Origin: Paguma larvata
Taxonomy: Eukaryota; Chordata; Mammalia; Carnivora; Viverridae
NCBI GenBank assembly: GCA_030068075.1
Contig: CM057823.1
Location: 16,650,485 to 16,714,484, forward strand
Reading direction: 5' to 3'
Length of the DNA stretch: 64,000 nt
How positions within the stretch are numbered: the stretch's first letter is position 1; each line of letters begins with the position of its first letter. The notes below the pieces were generated by a model that saw only the letters and a list, made by a program, of their open reading frames with translations, ran no database searches and had not been told where the DNA came from. Both the position numbers and the translations under genes were made by a program. Shown in pieces: positions 50,155-61,241 of this stretch.

Positions 50155-50192
<38 letters not shown>
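49911..50192. repeat. Compound (CT)n (CA)n (TATG)n (TA)n microsatellite
   Basis: CT, then CA units with GA interruptions, then about 150 bp of TATG/TGTG variants ending in (TA)n. The plus-strand frames through it are repeat artefacts. Confidence 0.97.
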
Positions 50193-50199
50193 AATCTTA

Positions 50200-51160
50200 T
50201 TCCCTATGTAATGTGATATAATAAGGAAGAGTAATTACCAAAAATACAACTGAAAATCCTGCAAATGCTTTGAATCTACGTTTTCCTCTGGAATAAATTT
50301 AGGACAATTAAATTACATTTTCATTTTTATTTAACTTATTTTCAGAAAGCATATTTTAGGTACATAGAGAGTATGTTATTCATTATATAATAAGGCATTT
50401 AAGGCCTATGTTTGATGAACATTCATTCCCAAAGTTCTGATCCTACTTGGGGAAGTGGAGGTGATTTTCAAGCCCTCAGCAATTTCAATTGTCTGTGGTT
50501 GTTGAAAAGAGAAAGAGAAGAGAAAGGAGGAAGGAGGGAGGAGAGAGAGAGGAACAAAAAATTATTGACAAGCCAAAATGTATCTCCAACCAAATCTACT
50601 TTAAACCAACAGAGAAAAATATACAATTTAAGCATCCCACAAAACCCTACAAAACTGAGAGGTCATGAAGAGACTATTCACAGATAAAAGAAAAAGAAAT
50701 AGACATGGCCAATACATAAGTAAATAAAGTTTGGCGTCAGTAGTAATTAAAGACAATTAAATTGAAACAGTTTGCCTATTAAAGTAGTAATATGACTAAA
50801 AGAAACAATACATGAAAAGGTATTCCTTTCCTGTTTAGAAATGTAGCTTTCCTAGAAAATGACAGAGGAACTTTTAAATTAGTTTTTAAAAAATTATTTC
50901 TAACAACATGAAGAAACAGACATAAGTTGATTAGAGGAAGCCAGCTACATGGAACATATATTTGCATGTTATACGATTGTTTTTGTTTTTAAGATTACCT
51001 ATTGTCAGCATTTTCAAATTTTTAGAAATTTTAATCTTTCCAAAGGTACAACTGGGTAAAGAGAGTACACCTTTGCTTAAAAACAAAGTAAGAAAGTGAG
51101 GGACATTCACATTTCTTGAGAAGACCAACGCACTTGGTCTTAACTCTGTATTGCTAGTTA
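50200..51160. other. Unassigned intron
   Basis: Includes a GA-rich patch at 50505-50555. No other feature. Confidence 0.5.
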
Positions 51161-51164
51161 ATGT

Positions 51165-53300
51165 TTTTTACTGAAGTATAATTGACATACAACATTACAT
51201 TAGTTTGAGGCACACAATATAATGATTCTCCATTTTCAGATATTGTGAAATGATCGCCACAGTCTAGTTGACATCCATCACCATACACAGTTACGTAATT
51301 TTTTCTTGTAATGAGAACTTTGAAGATCTGCTCTCCTACCGACATTCAATTCTGCAATACGGTATTATAGACTGCAGTTGCCAGGCTATACATCACACCC
51401 CTAGGGCATATATATTGGATATCTATCAAATATATGATTTGCAAATATTTTAAATAAACATTTTAAGTTAATTATATACTCATATGTGATTTTAAGAATA
51501 AATATAGAATGATCCCTTGAATCCTCTGTCCAGGTTCTCACAATATTAACATCATGCAAAATTATAGTAGAATATCACAACCAGATATTGCCATTGGTAC
51601 AATCCATTGATATTTTTCAGATTCACCTGTTACACGTATGCATTTGTATATGTGTGTGTCTTTGTGTATTAAAATGTTCCTGAGGAGTGCCTGGGTGGCT
51701 CAGTCGGTTGAGCATTCAACTTCGGCTCAGGTCATGATCGCACGGTCTGTGAGTTCGAGCCCCGCATCGGGCTCTGTGCTGATGGCTCAGAGCCTGGAAC
51801 CTGCCTTGGATTCTGTGTCTCCCTCTCTCTCTGCCCCTCCACTACTCATGCTCTGTCTCTCTCTGTCTCAAAAAAAAAAAAAAAAAATTAAATGCTCCTG
51901 AAGTTTTAGCACGTGTGCAGATTGCTGTAACCATTACCACAGTCAAAATGCTGAATAGTCCCAACACAAGGATACTTCATGATGCCCTTGTAGAACTACC
52001 CCTGTCTACCACCTGCCCCCTTCCACCACCTCACTGTCAAGTGACCAAACTCCTGGCAAGCACTAGTCTGTTCTCCATTTCTCCATTATTTCATTTTAAG
52101 AATATTACATAAAGTGGAATCATACATTATTATAAGATTAAGGATTTTTTTCTTAGCCTAATTCCTTTGTGATTCTTTCAAGTTATAACACTCATCAATA
52201 TATATACATATATATTGCTGAGTAGTATTCCATGGTATGGATGGCCAATAATTTGTTTAATCAGCAACACATTAAAAAAAATCTAGGTTTTCAGTTTTTG
52301 AGTATTACATAAGGCAGCTATGAACATTCATGTACCAATTTTTCAGGGGGTGCTAATATGTATTGCTTTGGAATAAATGTCTAAAGTTCCAATTCTTTGT
52401 TTAGTTTTTTTTTGTTTGTTTGTTTTAAGAAATTGCCAAACTTTTTTTCCAGAATGGCTGCATCCTTCTATATTCTCACCAATAATGTGTGAGTGATCCA
52501 GTTTTACTGTCTCTTTACCAGCATTTAATGTTGCCTTTATTTTTTTTATTTTAGCCTTTCTGATAGCTGTGTAGTCATAATTCATAATTCAGATTGCATA
52601 CTCTGATAGATAATGATGTTGAAAAATTTCATTGTGTGCTTATTTGCCACGGGCATATGCTCTTTGGTGAACTGTCCATGCATTTTGTCCATTTTCTAAT
52701 CAGATGCTTTATTTAATTCCTTATGTATTCCATATACTAGTATTTAATTAAATGTGTGGTTTGAACATATTTTAGCTCACTCTGTGGTTTGTGTTTTTAT
52801 CCTTTGCATTTTTTTTTATGGATCATATTTTTAATGTCGTCTTGCTCCATATCTTGAAGGTATTCTTTTTTTTTCCTAAATCTTTTATAGTTATACATTT
52901 TACATTTCATGTAATTTACATTATCTATTTTGATCTAATGTTTATATGGTGTGAGACTTAGGTCAAGGTTTGTTTCTATGGCTATGGATGTCCAATTGCT
53001 CAGCACAATTTTTGAATAGGCTTTCCTTTCTCCATTGAGTTGCTTTTTCAAAAATCAGTTGAGCATATTTCTGTGGGTCTAATAGGGTTCTCTATTTTGT
53101 TCCATTGTTCTCTGTCTCCTTCTTGATCACTGTAGCTATATAGCAAATCTTAATATGAAGGAGAGTGATTTCTTCCACTGTATTCTTCTTTAACATTGCT
53201 TTTGCTTTTTTGAATAATAAGATTGTCTGCATTTACAAAGAATCTTGCTGTGGGTTTTATAAGAATTGCATTATACCTATAGAGCAGTATAGCTTGTTCA
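51165..53300 (-). mobile_element. L1M LINE 3' part, minus strand
   Basis: Starts at its 3'UTR end: TACTGAAGTATAATTGACATACAAC near 51172, then AGATCTGCTCTCCTACC and GCTGAGTAGTATTCCATGG. It runs leftward through ORF2: CCTTTCTGATAGCTGTGTAG, and CTATTTTGTTCCATTGTTCTC near 53092. Disrupted, with SINE K inside. It stops at the CpG-rich insert. Confidence 0.88.
51684..51888 (+). mobile_element. CAN SINE K, near-consensus
   Basis: GGAGTGCCTGGGTGGCTCAG head, GAGTTCGAGCCCCGCATCGG box-B region, A17 tail. Flanks AAAATGTTCCTGA (51671-51683) and TAAATGCTCCTGA (51889-51901). Sits in the 3' part of the old L1. Confidence 0.96.
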
Positions 53301-54015
53301 TGAAATGCGGCGGACCAGCCGTCGCTGAACTGAACGGTTCCTGATCGGGGAGGGGGGGGCGGCGAGGATGAACTGATACACAAGGCACAGTTGTTAAGGG
53401 AGGGCTGGCGCTCCCAAGCGTCACCAGCAATGAGTTTATTTTCACTTGGGTATTTATCCACAATCTGAGGGTTGTGTATGTGCGAGGCACATCTCCTCTC
53501 ACAAGTTCTCAGCAGGCAAACTGTATTTTGCTATATTAAACTTGACAAAGGCATTCTGAACCTCCCCACACGACCTGGCTGCGGTCCCGACTCAAGGACA
53601 AAGGCTGCACTCAAAGCCTTCGGTTCCCAAAACACCGCTCGAGGTCTCTGACTCTCAACATGGCTCAAAGCCTCCGGCTCCCAAAACACCGCTCAAGGCC
53701 ACTGGCTCTCAACAATGAAAGACATGAAACTCAACATTTCAATGCAATTGTTTTGCACAAACAACACAACAACGACGAAACCTTTGTTTCCATGTGTAAT
53801 CTCATACTTCAGCTAGGATCTTTACTTAAGCCAAGGCCTGAAGTTCAGGGAGCACCTCCGTCCTGTAGGGTGTCCAACGGAGCCCTTGCATTTAGCTGCT
53901 CCTCAGGGCTGGTTCAAGGCCCAAATCAAATATCTCTCACCTACCTCCTACGATCACTGTACCTAAAGAAATACCATAAGGATATAGACTTCTTTTCCTA
54001 GAATCATTGTTTCTC
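53301..54015 (-). mobile_element. CpG-rich LTR-like insert (solo ERV LTR candidate), minus strand
   Basis: This block differs sharply from its AT-rich flanks. Read on the minus strand, a TATA-like TTTAATATAGC lies near 53535 and AATAAA at 53440-53435. The CpG-rich 3' part ends GCCGCATTTCA at 53301, fitting an LTR with TG and CA ends. A 54-bp-period direct repeat (53612-53660 and 53666-53714) sits where a U3 enhancer would be. Outer border and target duplication are not resolved; a plausible left end is TGAGAAACAATG near 54017. No gag, pol or env adjoins it. Family is probably ERV class I, inferred. Confidence 0.6.
53612..53714. repeat. Two-copy direct repeat, 54-bp period
   Basis: CAAAGCCTTCGGTTCCCAAA and CAAAGCCTCCGGCTCCCAAA begin two 49-bp units, both ending CTCTCAACA. 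They differ at about six positions. Confidence 0.9.
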
Positions 54016-54315
54016 AGTGAGAGTTAACCTCTTAGTGTGCTGAGTTTATATCCTAGCTTTATTATTTAAATATCACTGCTCTGAACCTGCCCTTCATTTA
54101 GCTTAGTACTTCTTTATTTTGCCAAATTTTGTTTTACTCTTGTCGTTTAAGTTCCTTTGTAGAAAAACTTCTAGATGCCAAAATTTTTCTTCCATTGACT
54201 ATTTACATTTTCTTATTTTAAAAAGTAACTTAAGAGATATACGCAGTTCCTTAAAAATGCAAACTTTCATCAAAAAATGTATACAAATATGGTAATAGTA
54301 AGAAAATCTATTTAA

Positions 54316-54522
54316 GGGGCGCCTGGGTGGTTCAGTCGGTTAAGCGGCCGACTTTGCTCAAGTCATGATCTCCCGGTCTGTGAGTTTGAGCCCCGCGTCG
54401 GGCTCTGTGTTGACAGCTCAGAGCCTGGAGCCTGCTTCGGATTCTGTGTCTCCCTCTCTCTGCCCTTCTCCTGCTCACTCTATGTCTCAAAAAAAATAAA
54501 TAAATGTTAAAAAAATTTAAAA
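54316..54522 (+). mobile_element. CAN SINE L, near-consensus with perfect 13-bp duplication
   Basis: GGGGCGCCTGGGTGGTTCAG head, GCCCCGCGTCGGGCTCTGTG body, AAATAAATAAATG tail. AAAATCTATTTAA is exact at 54303-54315 and 54523-54535. Confidence 0.97.
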
Positions 54523-54539
54523 AAAATCTATTTAAGTAA

Positions 54540-55250
54540 ATATTTGGATGTAACATTGCATGTAGTACAAGCTGGTAAAATGTGAGCTTTTGAAATTATT
54601 TTATGGGTTCTTTAAATAATTTTTTTATATAGTTCAGTTATGTGGATGCCAATTTTGCATATTATCTTCAAGGCTACTTACAAAGTAACAGTCAAGAGAA
54701 AAGGGAGTGTGAGGAAGTGTTCCTAATCTGGAGTCTAAATGCAAAAGCATTCTTTATTATCTTTCTATCTCCATAGGACTAAAGACATACGAAAACAACA
54801 ATGTGACTGACAGTTGACATATTGTATCCTTGACGTAGACAGGCTCTACAATGACAATATGAAATACATGAAACCTTTCATACGATGCCATTTTTCTCTC
54901 ATTGTCTATTCACTGGCAGTTGTATACATTGTGAACGTCCAGAGTCAGATAATGAGGGAAAAATACTGACTTTCAGACTGAGACGAAACTTCTCTGGTTC
55001 CAATCTAAAGATGACATCTTTCACGTCCAGAAGCTACAATACAGCACTAGTTAATTTCGGATTGACTGTAGGCAGCACTTTGGCATTTTGTCTTATACCC
55101 AGAGGTTACCAGCACAAGACATGTCATTAGAACAGAAGGGTATTTGTGGCCAGATGGCATTATTCTCTGTTTTCTCCTCCAAGCAACAGTCTACTTTTAA
55201 TCATAAAGAAGATCACCAAATTTCACCTTACCAACTGCTCACAAAATTGA
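54540..55250. other. Unassigned intron
   Basis: No recognised gene or repeat. Two plus-strand frames (54885-55130 and 55088-55498) overlap here and carry no known domain. Confidence 0.45.
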
Positions 55251-55254
55251 GGCT

Positions 55255-55440
55255 GTATTCAATCATTTATTCGTTTTTACTCAGCCAACACTTACTGCAC
55301 AATTGTTTTGTGGCAGCTGCTAGACCAGATACTGAGGCTGCACAAATCTCATTTGCAAATGGCACCGCGGGCACCGCTCTTCTCTTTCCTGCAATATTTC
55401 CTCTCCTGTCAGAGACGTTCAGACTTATCTGGCATTCTAA
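55255..55440 (-). repeat. L2 LINE 3' end, minus
   Basis: ACTCAGCCAACACTTACTGC, TTGTGGCAGCTGCTAGACC, and GATACTGAGGCTGCACAAAT resemble reverse L2 3' sequence. Confidence 0.45.
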
Positions 55441-55499
55441 TTTCATGAACTACTTTCTCCAATATCATTCATACTTGACAGATATATTTCCTCTTTAAT

Positions 55500-55984
55500 T
55501 ACTGTTTGTTTGGAAAATACTTACCTATTATACATATCAGTATGTCCCTGTTTGCCTATTCATTTTCTTTCTTTGGAATTCAGCGCAGGATTGAGACAAT
55601 CCGACTCTTAAATTCATGGCATACAATCATCAGCAATCGATATTTCCCCTTTGAAATATAATTTCCAATTATTTTCTCTCTATACCATAGACACTTTAGT
55701 TTATTTTCTACATGGCCTTTCAAAATCTATGGTGTAGGCTTTTGTGTAAATGTGTTTTATATTTATATATATCCTATTTTTTACACTTGTTTTGGAGATC
55801 TATGTATATTGTTTTGTGCACAATTTGGAGCTTTTAATGTTATACAGATACTGCGAAAAATACCTTGCTTATTTTATTTACATTTTCCCTATTGATGGGC
55901 TCTTAGGTACTTCTCACTGCCTGCTAATACAAAGAAATCTGAGCATTTTGGTATTTTCCCTTCTGTAATCTTTTTATGGTCTCT
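55500..55984. other. Unassigned T-rich intron
   Basis: May be a further part of the antisense L1 that follows; too diverged to say. Confidence 0.4.
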
Positions 55985-56830
55985 CTATACAAAACAGTTA
56001 TTAATGGATCTTTGGAATGTATACATATCTTTCGTCATTGACTATTGACGGATGGCTCTACAGGATAGCTCTGCAGGTTTTAATTTGTGGGAGCAATGCT
56101 GGAGGACTTCTGTATATCGACCATCAATAATGTTTGATATATTTTTTCTGTCTGTTTCTTGGAAAACTGAGTGATGTAAATGATCGCTTTTATGTAGCAT
56201 TCTGTGACCACTCAAGAGGTTGTAGAACTCATGACTTTTTCATCAGACTTTAAGACTTTCCTTGTCTAAATTTCTTTTCTGTCCTTTTCCTATTATTTTA
56301 GTAGATTTCTTGTCATTTTCTTATGGATTTGTAGGAGTTATTTATATAATTCAGATTTGTATACCTTGTCTATCTCGATACAGCATTTTCCTTACCTGCC
56401 GACCCTCTGTTAACTTTGTCCGTGGTGTTGTTCATCCAAGAATAGCTTGATATTCATACGGTCAAACCTAACATATAAAATATACGGTTCTTTGGAATCT
56501 TGTTTATGAATTTCTTCACCAGCCTAATCTCACAAAATAGTTTCCTACATTTTCTTTCAAAGACTCTAAATTTTCATCTCTCAAATGTATTCTAACATTC
56601 ATTTGACCTTCATCATTTTATATGGTAAAAAGTAGAGATCTAACATTTTTTATGTAGTAAGCAATTTCACTCTTTCTTCTTAATAACATACATGGCCTTT
56701 CCACTTTTCTTTTCAATATATGTTATTATAATGTTGTATACTCTAACAGAAGAAATGCCCTCTTAATTTTTTTTTCCAAATGGTCTTACCAGCACATAGA
56801 TTTATACTTTAATATACATTTTTAAATTGC
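55985..56830 (-). mobile_element. Very diverged L1M ORF2 region, minus
   Basis: TTATGGATTTGTAGGAGTTA, TTCAGATTTGTATACCTTG, and a run of T-rich text near 56500-56640 fit antisense L1 ORF2. Weak. Confidence 0.35.
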
Positions 56831-56849
56831 ATTGAATATCAGGAGTGAA

Positions 56850-57070
56850 GGAGAGTAGGAGGTATAGATTTCCAGTTATGCAATGAATAAGGGGGAAAAG
56901 GCACAGAATAGGGAATACAGTCAAGGTATTTTCATAGCATTGTATGGGTACAGATTATAGCTAAATTTGTAGTGAACATACGTAATGTATAGACTTGTGA
57001 AATCACGACGTGGTACAGATGAAATTAATGTAACCTTGTGTGTCAACTATACTTCAAAAACAAACGTAAA
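56850..57070 (+). mobile_element. L1 3'UTR end, plus strand
   Basis: GAATAGGGAATACAGTCAAG, GCATTGTATGGGTACAGATT, AGTGAACATACGTAATGTAT, and GTGTGTCAACTATACTTCA match L1MA/MB 3'UTR in sense order, ending in an A-rich run. Confidence 0.75.
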
Positions 57071-57076
57071 TAAATA

Positions 57077-57146
57077 GGGGTGCCTGGGTGGCTCAGTAGG
57101 CTAAGCGTGCGATTTCAGCTCAGGTCGTGATCTCGTGGTTCAGGAT
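57077..57146 (+). mobile_element. CAN SINE head only (3' part missing)
   Basis: GGGGTGCCTGGGTGGCTCAG to CTCGTGGTTCAGG, then unrelated AT-rich sequence. No CT block or A tail. It lies directly after the L1 3' end. Confidence 0.88.
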
Positions 57147-57260
57147 TTTAAATATTAAAATACATCATAGTAAATGCAGAATATAAGATTCAATATTACT
57201 AAAAATGTCATATATATTATAATTTCATATGTGTTTTTACTTTTATATAATTTATATTAA

Positions 57261-57389
57261 AACATTTAAAAATGTGAAATACTGTTTTATAATCAACTAA
57301 AATTATATATATGTCTGTGTGTGTGTGTATATACATATACATATATATAGTCGAGTTGATTACGAAGCTGTATTTCACCTTTTTAAACC
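57261..57389. repeat. Imperfect inverted repeat around a TG/TA microsatellite
   Basis: Left arm 57264-57297 (TTTAAAAATGTGAAATAC, ending AATCAACT) pairs with right arm 57354-57387 at about 29 of 34 positions. The 56-nt loop is AT-rich with (TG)n. Confidence 0.8.
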
Positions 57390-57604
57390 TTTTTTTCCTC
57401 AGTCAAGTTTTTATCCTTAGCTTTCTATAAGATCTTACTAAATGTCAACAATCAAAGTAAAAGTAACTGTCTATAATTTAAGAACACTCAAATTATAGTT
57501 ATAGATTTGATCACCAACTGAGTTAGTTAAATTGGGGAGACACTTCAGTGTATCAGCTATCGTGGCTTTATTTGCATTAAAATTGAATATTTGATTACTT
57601 TTTT
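57390..57604. other. Unassigned intron
   Basis: Nothing recognised. Confidence 0.5.
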
Positions 57605-57609
57605 AAAAT

Positions 57610-57832
57610 AATCATAGTCTAGTGGTTAAAATATGGATTTTGTAGTCACCTAAGAGTAGATTTGCATCATGCTTCTATCATTATCTGGGTATGTAACCTC
57701 ACACAATTTAATTTATCTAAACTTTTCAATCCTATAGGAGGAAAGGCTATTTTCAATTTAAATTAGATAATACAGGGAACACACCTCACAATGTCCCACA
57801 TATGGTAAAGACTCAAAACGCTAGCTATAAAC
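57610..57832 (+). repeat. MIR SINE, diverged
   Basis: TCTAGTGGTTAAAATATGGA, TTTTGTAGTCACCTAAG, TTATCTGGGTATGTAACC, and CACATATGGTAAAGACTCAA follow MIR order. Confidence 0.72.
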
Positions 57833-57834
57833 CA

Positions 57835-58655
57835 AAAAAATACAAAATGATAATCTTCAAAATTTATTGTTTTGACTGAATTAATCTGAGTGTTTTTATA
57901 AGCCCATAAGTTTTTTTTTTAAATTAGACTTATATGAGTTTAAGTCATATTTGTAATATGAGTAGTACATTGAACTATATAAGTTTAAATATTATTTAAC
58001 TTCTAAATTATGTGTAAGAATAAAGTTTATGTTATGACTCTTAGGGACTTCAATACATCAGGACTTTGAATCAGTTCTTATCTGTTCAAAATCTGTTATG
58101 ATGTTTGAATTTTCTTCTTATGAAAAAGACAAGTAAAGACACATTTAGGATATATTTCTTAAGATATAAGTTAAGTTCCAAATCTAAATTACTGACATTT
58201 CCTTGTCTCTACATTCAATTATGGATCATTACAAAGTAATTCAGAGGATGTTCAGCTCCCACAGTTGTGGGTAACAAACTCATTTCAGAGCTCTGTTGGG
58301 GAATTAAAAAGACTCTTCACTCTAATGAGGTGACAAGTTTGACACAAGAGCTACCACAAAGGAGAAGAAAGGAGAGTTTTAAATGGAAAAGAATGAGTTG
58401 GCATAGAAACACCAACTTCTCAGTTCTCTGTAAGCCAAATGTATTCCAGCAGATTGTAGACAGAGGCACATTTTATCAAGTGACTATTAAATGTAAAACA
58501 CTGTCAGTTAGATCGGTCATCTGATATTCCTCAATGTAAATATCCTGCAGTAAATTGCTTTAATTGGCTTTATTAATTTTTTCATAAATATACTGACTAT
58601 GAAAAATTAGATACTCTGCCAACACAATAATTGATTTAGCTATTAAAGTTTCTGA
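57835..58655. other. Unassigned AT-rich intron
   Basis: An 85-codon plus-strand frame (58267-58524) has no recognised domain or splice-site support. Confidence 0.45.
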
Positions 58656-58659
58656 AATA

Positions 58660-58854
58660 GGCGTGCCTCGGTGGCTCAGTCAATTAAGGGTCAGACTCTT
58701 GATTTTGGCTCAGGTCATGATCCCATGAGTTGGTGGGCAATGTGCTGACAGCTTGGAACCAGCTTGGGATTTCCTCTCTCCATCTCTCTCTCTGCCCCTT
58801 CCACTCATGAGCTCTCCCTCTCTCTATCTCAAAATAAATAAACTTAAAAAAAAT
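58660..58854 (+). mobile_element. CAN SINE, older, internal deletion
   Basis: GGCGTGCCTCGGTGGCTCAG head, CTCTTGATTTTGGCTCAGG body, a deletion before CAATGTGCTGACAGC, CT block, AAATAAATAAACTT tail. Confidence 0.92.
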
Positions 58855-58859
58855 AAGTA

Positions 58860-59965
58860 AAGTTCCTTAATCAAATAGGTTACATATAATTGACCAAATT
58901 CTAAATATGAAATATATAAACTCTTGAGAATATATGTAATTCAATTAAAATAGCACAGCTAGATTTAAATAAACCCAAATTATTTTACTCATGTTCTCTT
59001 TTCATCACTAAAATATTCTCTATATTTTTATTAAAATAAGAATTTATTAATATTTATATGATTAATAAAGAGCATCTTGGAAATTCCATCAGGCATACTA
59101 GTTATACAGAAAGGCTTCATGGTTCTTTGTTTTCTCTTGGTCTTTGGGTTTGTTTTCTGTTGTTGATTTTTGTTGTTTTTGCTATTAAGTAACAAACATC
59201 TGGTGTGAATACTGATACTTATCAGTATCCACTGAATAAGTATAAATAAAATTACATTAATGAATAAACTCATATTTATTAGCTAGCTAATATGGATTTA
59301 TTTTACTAGCATGAAATACAATTGTAATAAGGAAGTTTCACAGAAGGAGCAACTTCAAAATCATGTCTAAGCATTTTTGCCACTCACAATCATGAATGTA
59401 TCATTCCATAGAAATTATAAAAGAAACACAGGAAAGAATATCTTGGCATTGAAAAGAAGATATAAAACTTTTACACTCTGGAAGCCAAATAAAATTACTC
59501 TTCTTGCTCTTTTGTTTCATATAAAAAAAAAAGTTTAAAATATTCAAAGAAATGATAAGATTCCTCCCAGATGGTAAGCACCATGAGGAAATTTCTGGCA
59601 TTTATCAAATTTGGAATTTAAAGTAAACTCTGCCTTCAAAGAATCCAGATGTCCCCAAAAGAATATAATTTGCTGTAACATATTCATGAGACAATTAATG
59701 ACTAAGTCTCCTGAATAAGAGATCAGGAACAAGTGCATTAGATTCATTAAGAAGTCTTTTGGTAAGAAAGTCAGTTCGGTTAAGTGATAGTGTTTTCTGG
59801 TTTTAGAAAGAAACCATTGCTAGAACAATTATTTAAAAACTGTGTTTTATGAATATATTAATTAAAATTAGACACTTTAAATGCCCACATTGATTTTATC
59901 CTGATAGATAGATAGATATGCATATTAAAATGTTTCTAATATTTTGAAGCATCCAAGGATTATCT
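58860..59965. other. Unassigned AT-rich intron
   Basis: Nothing recognised. Confidence 0.5.
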
Positions 59966-59967
59966 CT

Positions 59968-60182
59968 TAAAAATTTTTTTAATGTGTGTTTATTTTTGAG
60001 AGGGAGAGTGACAGAGCACAAGTGTGGAAGGGCAGAGTGAAAGGGAGACACAGAATCAGAAGCAGGCTCTAGACTAGGAGCTGGTGGGTCAGAGCCTGAT
60101 GCATGGCTCAAACCCATGAACCGCGAGATCATGACTTGAACCAAAGTGGGGCACTTAACTGACTGAGCCACCCAGATGCTCC
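59968..60182 (-). mobile_element. CAN SINE, minus
   Basis: TTTTTAATGTGTGTTTATTT, GACACAGAATCAGAAGCAGG, CATGGCTCAAACCCATGAAC, and head GAGCCACCCAGATGCTCCC. Duplication unclear. Confidence 0.94.
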
Positions 60183-60270
60183 CATCTCTGTCTTAATTAT
60201 TCTTCCACCTTTCTTTCCCAAAGTGAAAAAAAAAAAATTCCTCACACTCACATGACCTGCCCTTTGCCCT

Positions 60271-60310
60271 GTCAATCAATCAATCAATCAATCAGTCAGT
60301 CAGCAGTCAG
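60271..60310. repeat. (TCAA)n then (TCAG)n short tandem repeat
   Basis: About six TCAA units followed by three to four TCAG units. Confidence 0.92.
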
Positions 60311-60754
60311 GGAGTAGGTAACCTGCAAGTTATGTACTGCCAGCTATATACCCATCATGATAAGTCTAAGTGATACATAAAAATTAAGAAATGTTGTCTT
60401 TACCCTTATACATCATGAATTTATATAAATTAGTCTTATTTATAGAAAAGGAAACACAAACTAAATTTATAACGTAATCTTTACATGCCATGAGAGTTCA
60501 AAGGTAATACAGCCCAATCAATATAAGTTAGAATATGGCAAAACTTAGTGGAGGAGAATCTCACAGGGCTTGAAGAGATTTTAGGATACAAAAAAGTTAG
60601 AGGATGAAACTCTAATGATCCCGAAGATAATATTTGTGGGATGTCCCAAAATGAATAGCTTCAGAATGAGTATAAAAATTATATGAAGACTGCCAATGTG
60701 GAAAAAAAGTCTGTTGGCCGGTAGTAACCTTTGCCTTAAGTTGAAGATTTTATG

Positions 60755-60822
60755 GTGAATATATATATCCTATCTATATCTATCTCTCTCTCTATATATA
60801 TGTGTGTGTGGTATATATATTT
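60755..60822. repeat. Compound TA/TC/TG tandem repeat
   Basis: TATATA, TATC, CTCTCT, then TGTGTG runs in series. Confidence 0.85.
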
Positions 60823-60864
60823 CCTATCTATGGATATTTTTAAGAGATAACAGAAAATTAATTC

Positions 60865-61199
60865 CAAACGAATATTTACTATCTATACTGTGCCAGGTAA
60901 TTTTTTATGGCCTAGGAGTAAAGGAGTGAAGAAATAAGAAAACCCATATCTTCACAGAGTTTACATTTTAGTGACGTAAGACAGGAAAATCATGAAACAA
61001 TAAGTAGGTCAAATATCACAATGGCTGGTGAAAGGTGCTATGGAATGACATAAAGAATGGAAAGAGGAGAGGGAGTACATGTGGGTTTGGTGCACTTTCA
61101 AGCAGGTTGGGAAGAATAGCCTCACTGACTAGGTAGCGTTCCCAGCAAATATTTGAAGGAGACAAGGGAGTGAATCTTGTAGAAGTTTGGAGATAAATG

Positions 61200-61241
<42 letters not shown>

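Larger units (their letters stand above)
60185..60855. other. Unassigned intron with short tandem repeats
   Basis: Includes the TCAA repeat at 60271-60310 and a TATC/TCTA/TG run at 60755-60822. No gene seen. Confidence 0.5.

Noticed and set aside
49836..50221. Tyr/Val/Cys-rich frames
   Set aside because: Products of the TATG/TGTG microsatellite.
53612..53714. CRISPR-like repeat
   Set aside because: Only two direct units with almost no spacer, inside an LTR-like insert in a mammalian genome.
53660..54001. 113-codon plus-strand frame
   Set aside because: It lies antisense in the LTR-like insert and has no recognised domain.
1785..60182. tRNA genes at the SINE heads
   Set aside because: Box-A/B-like sequences belong to tRNA-derived SINEs with CT blocks and A tails, and do not form intact tRNAs.
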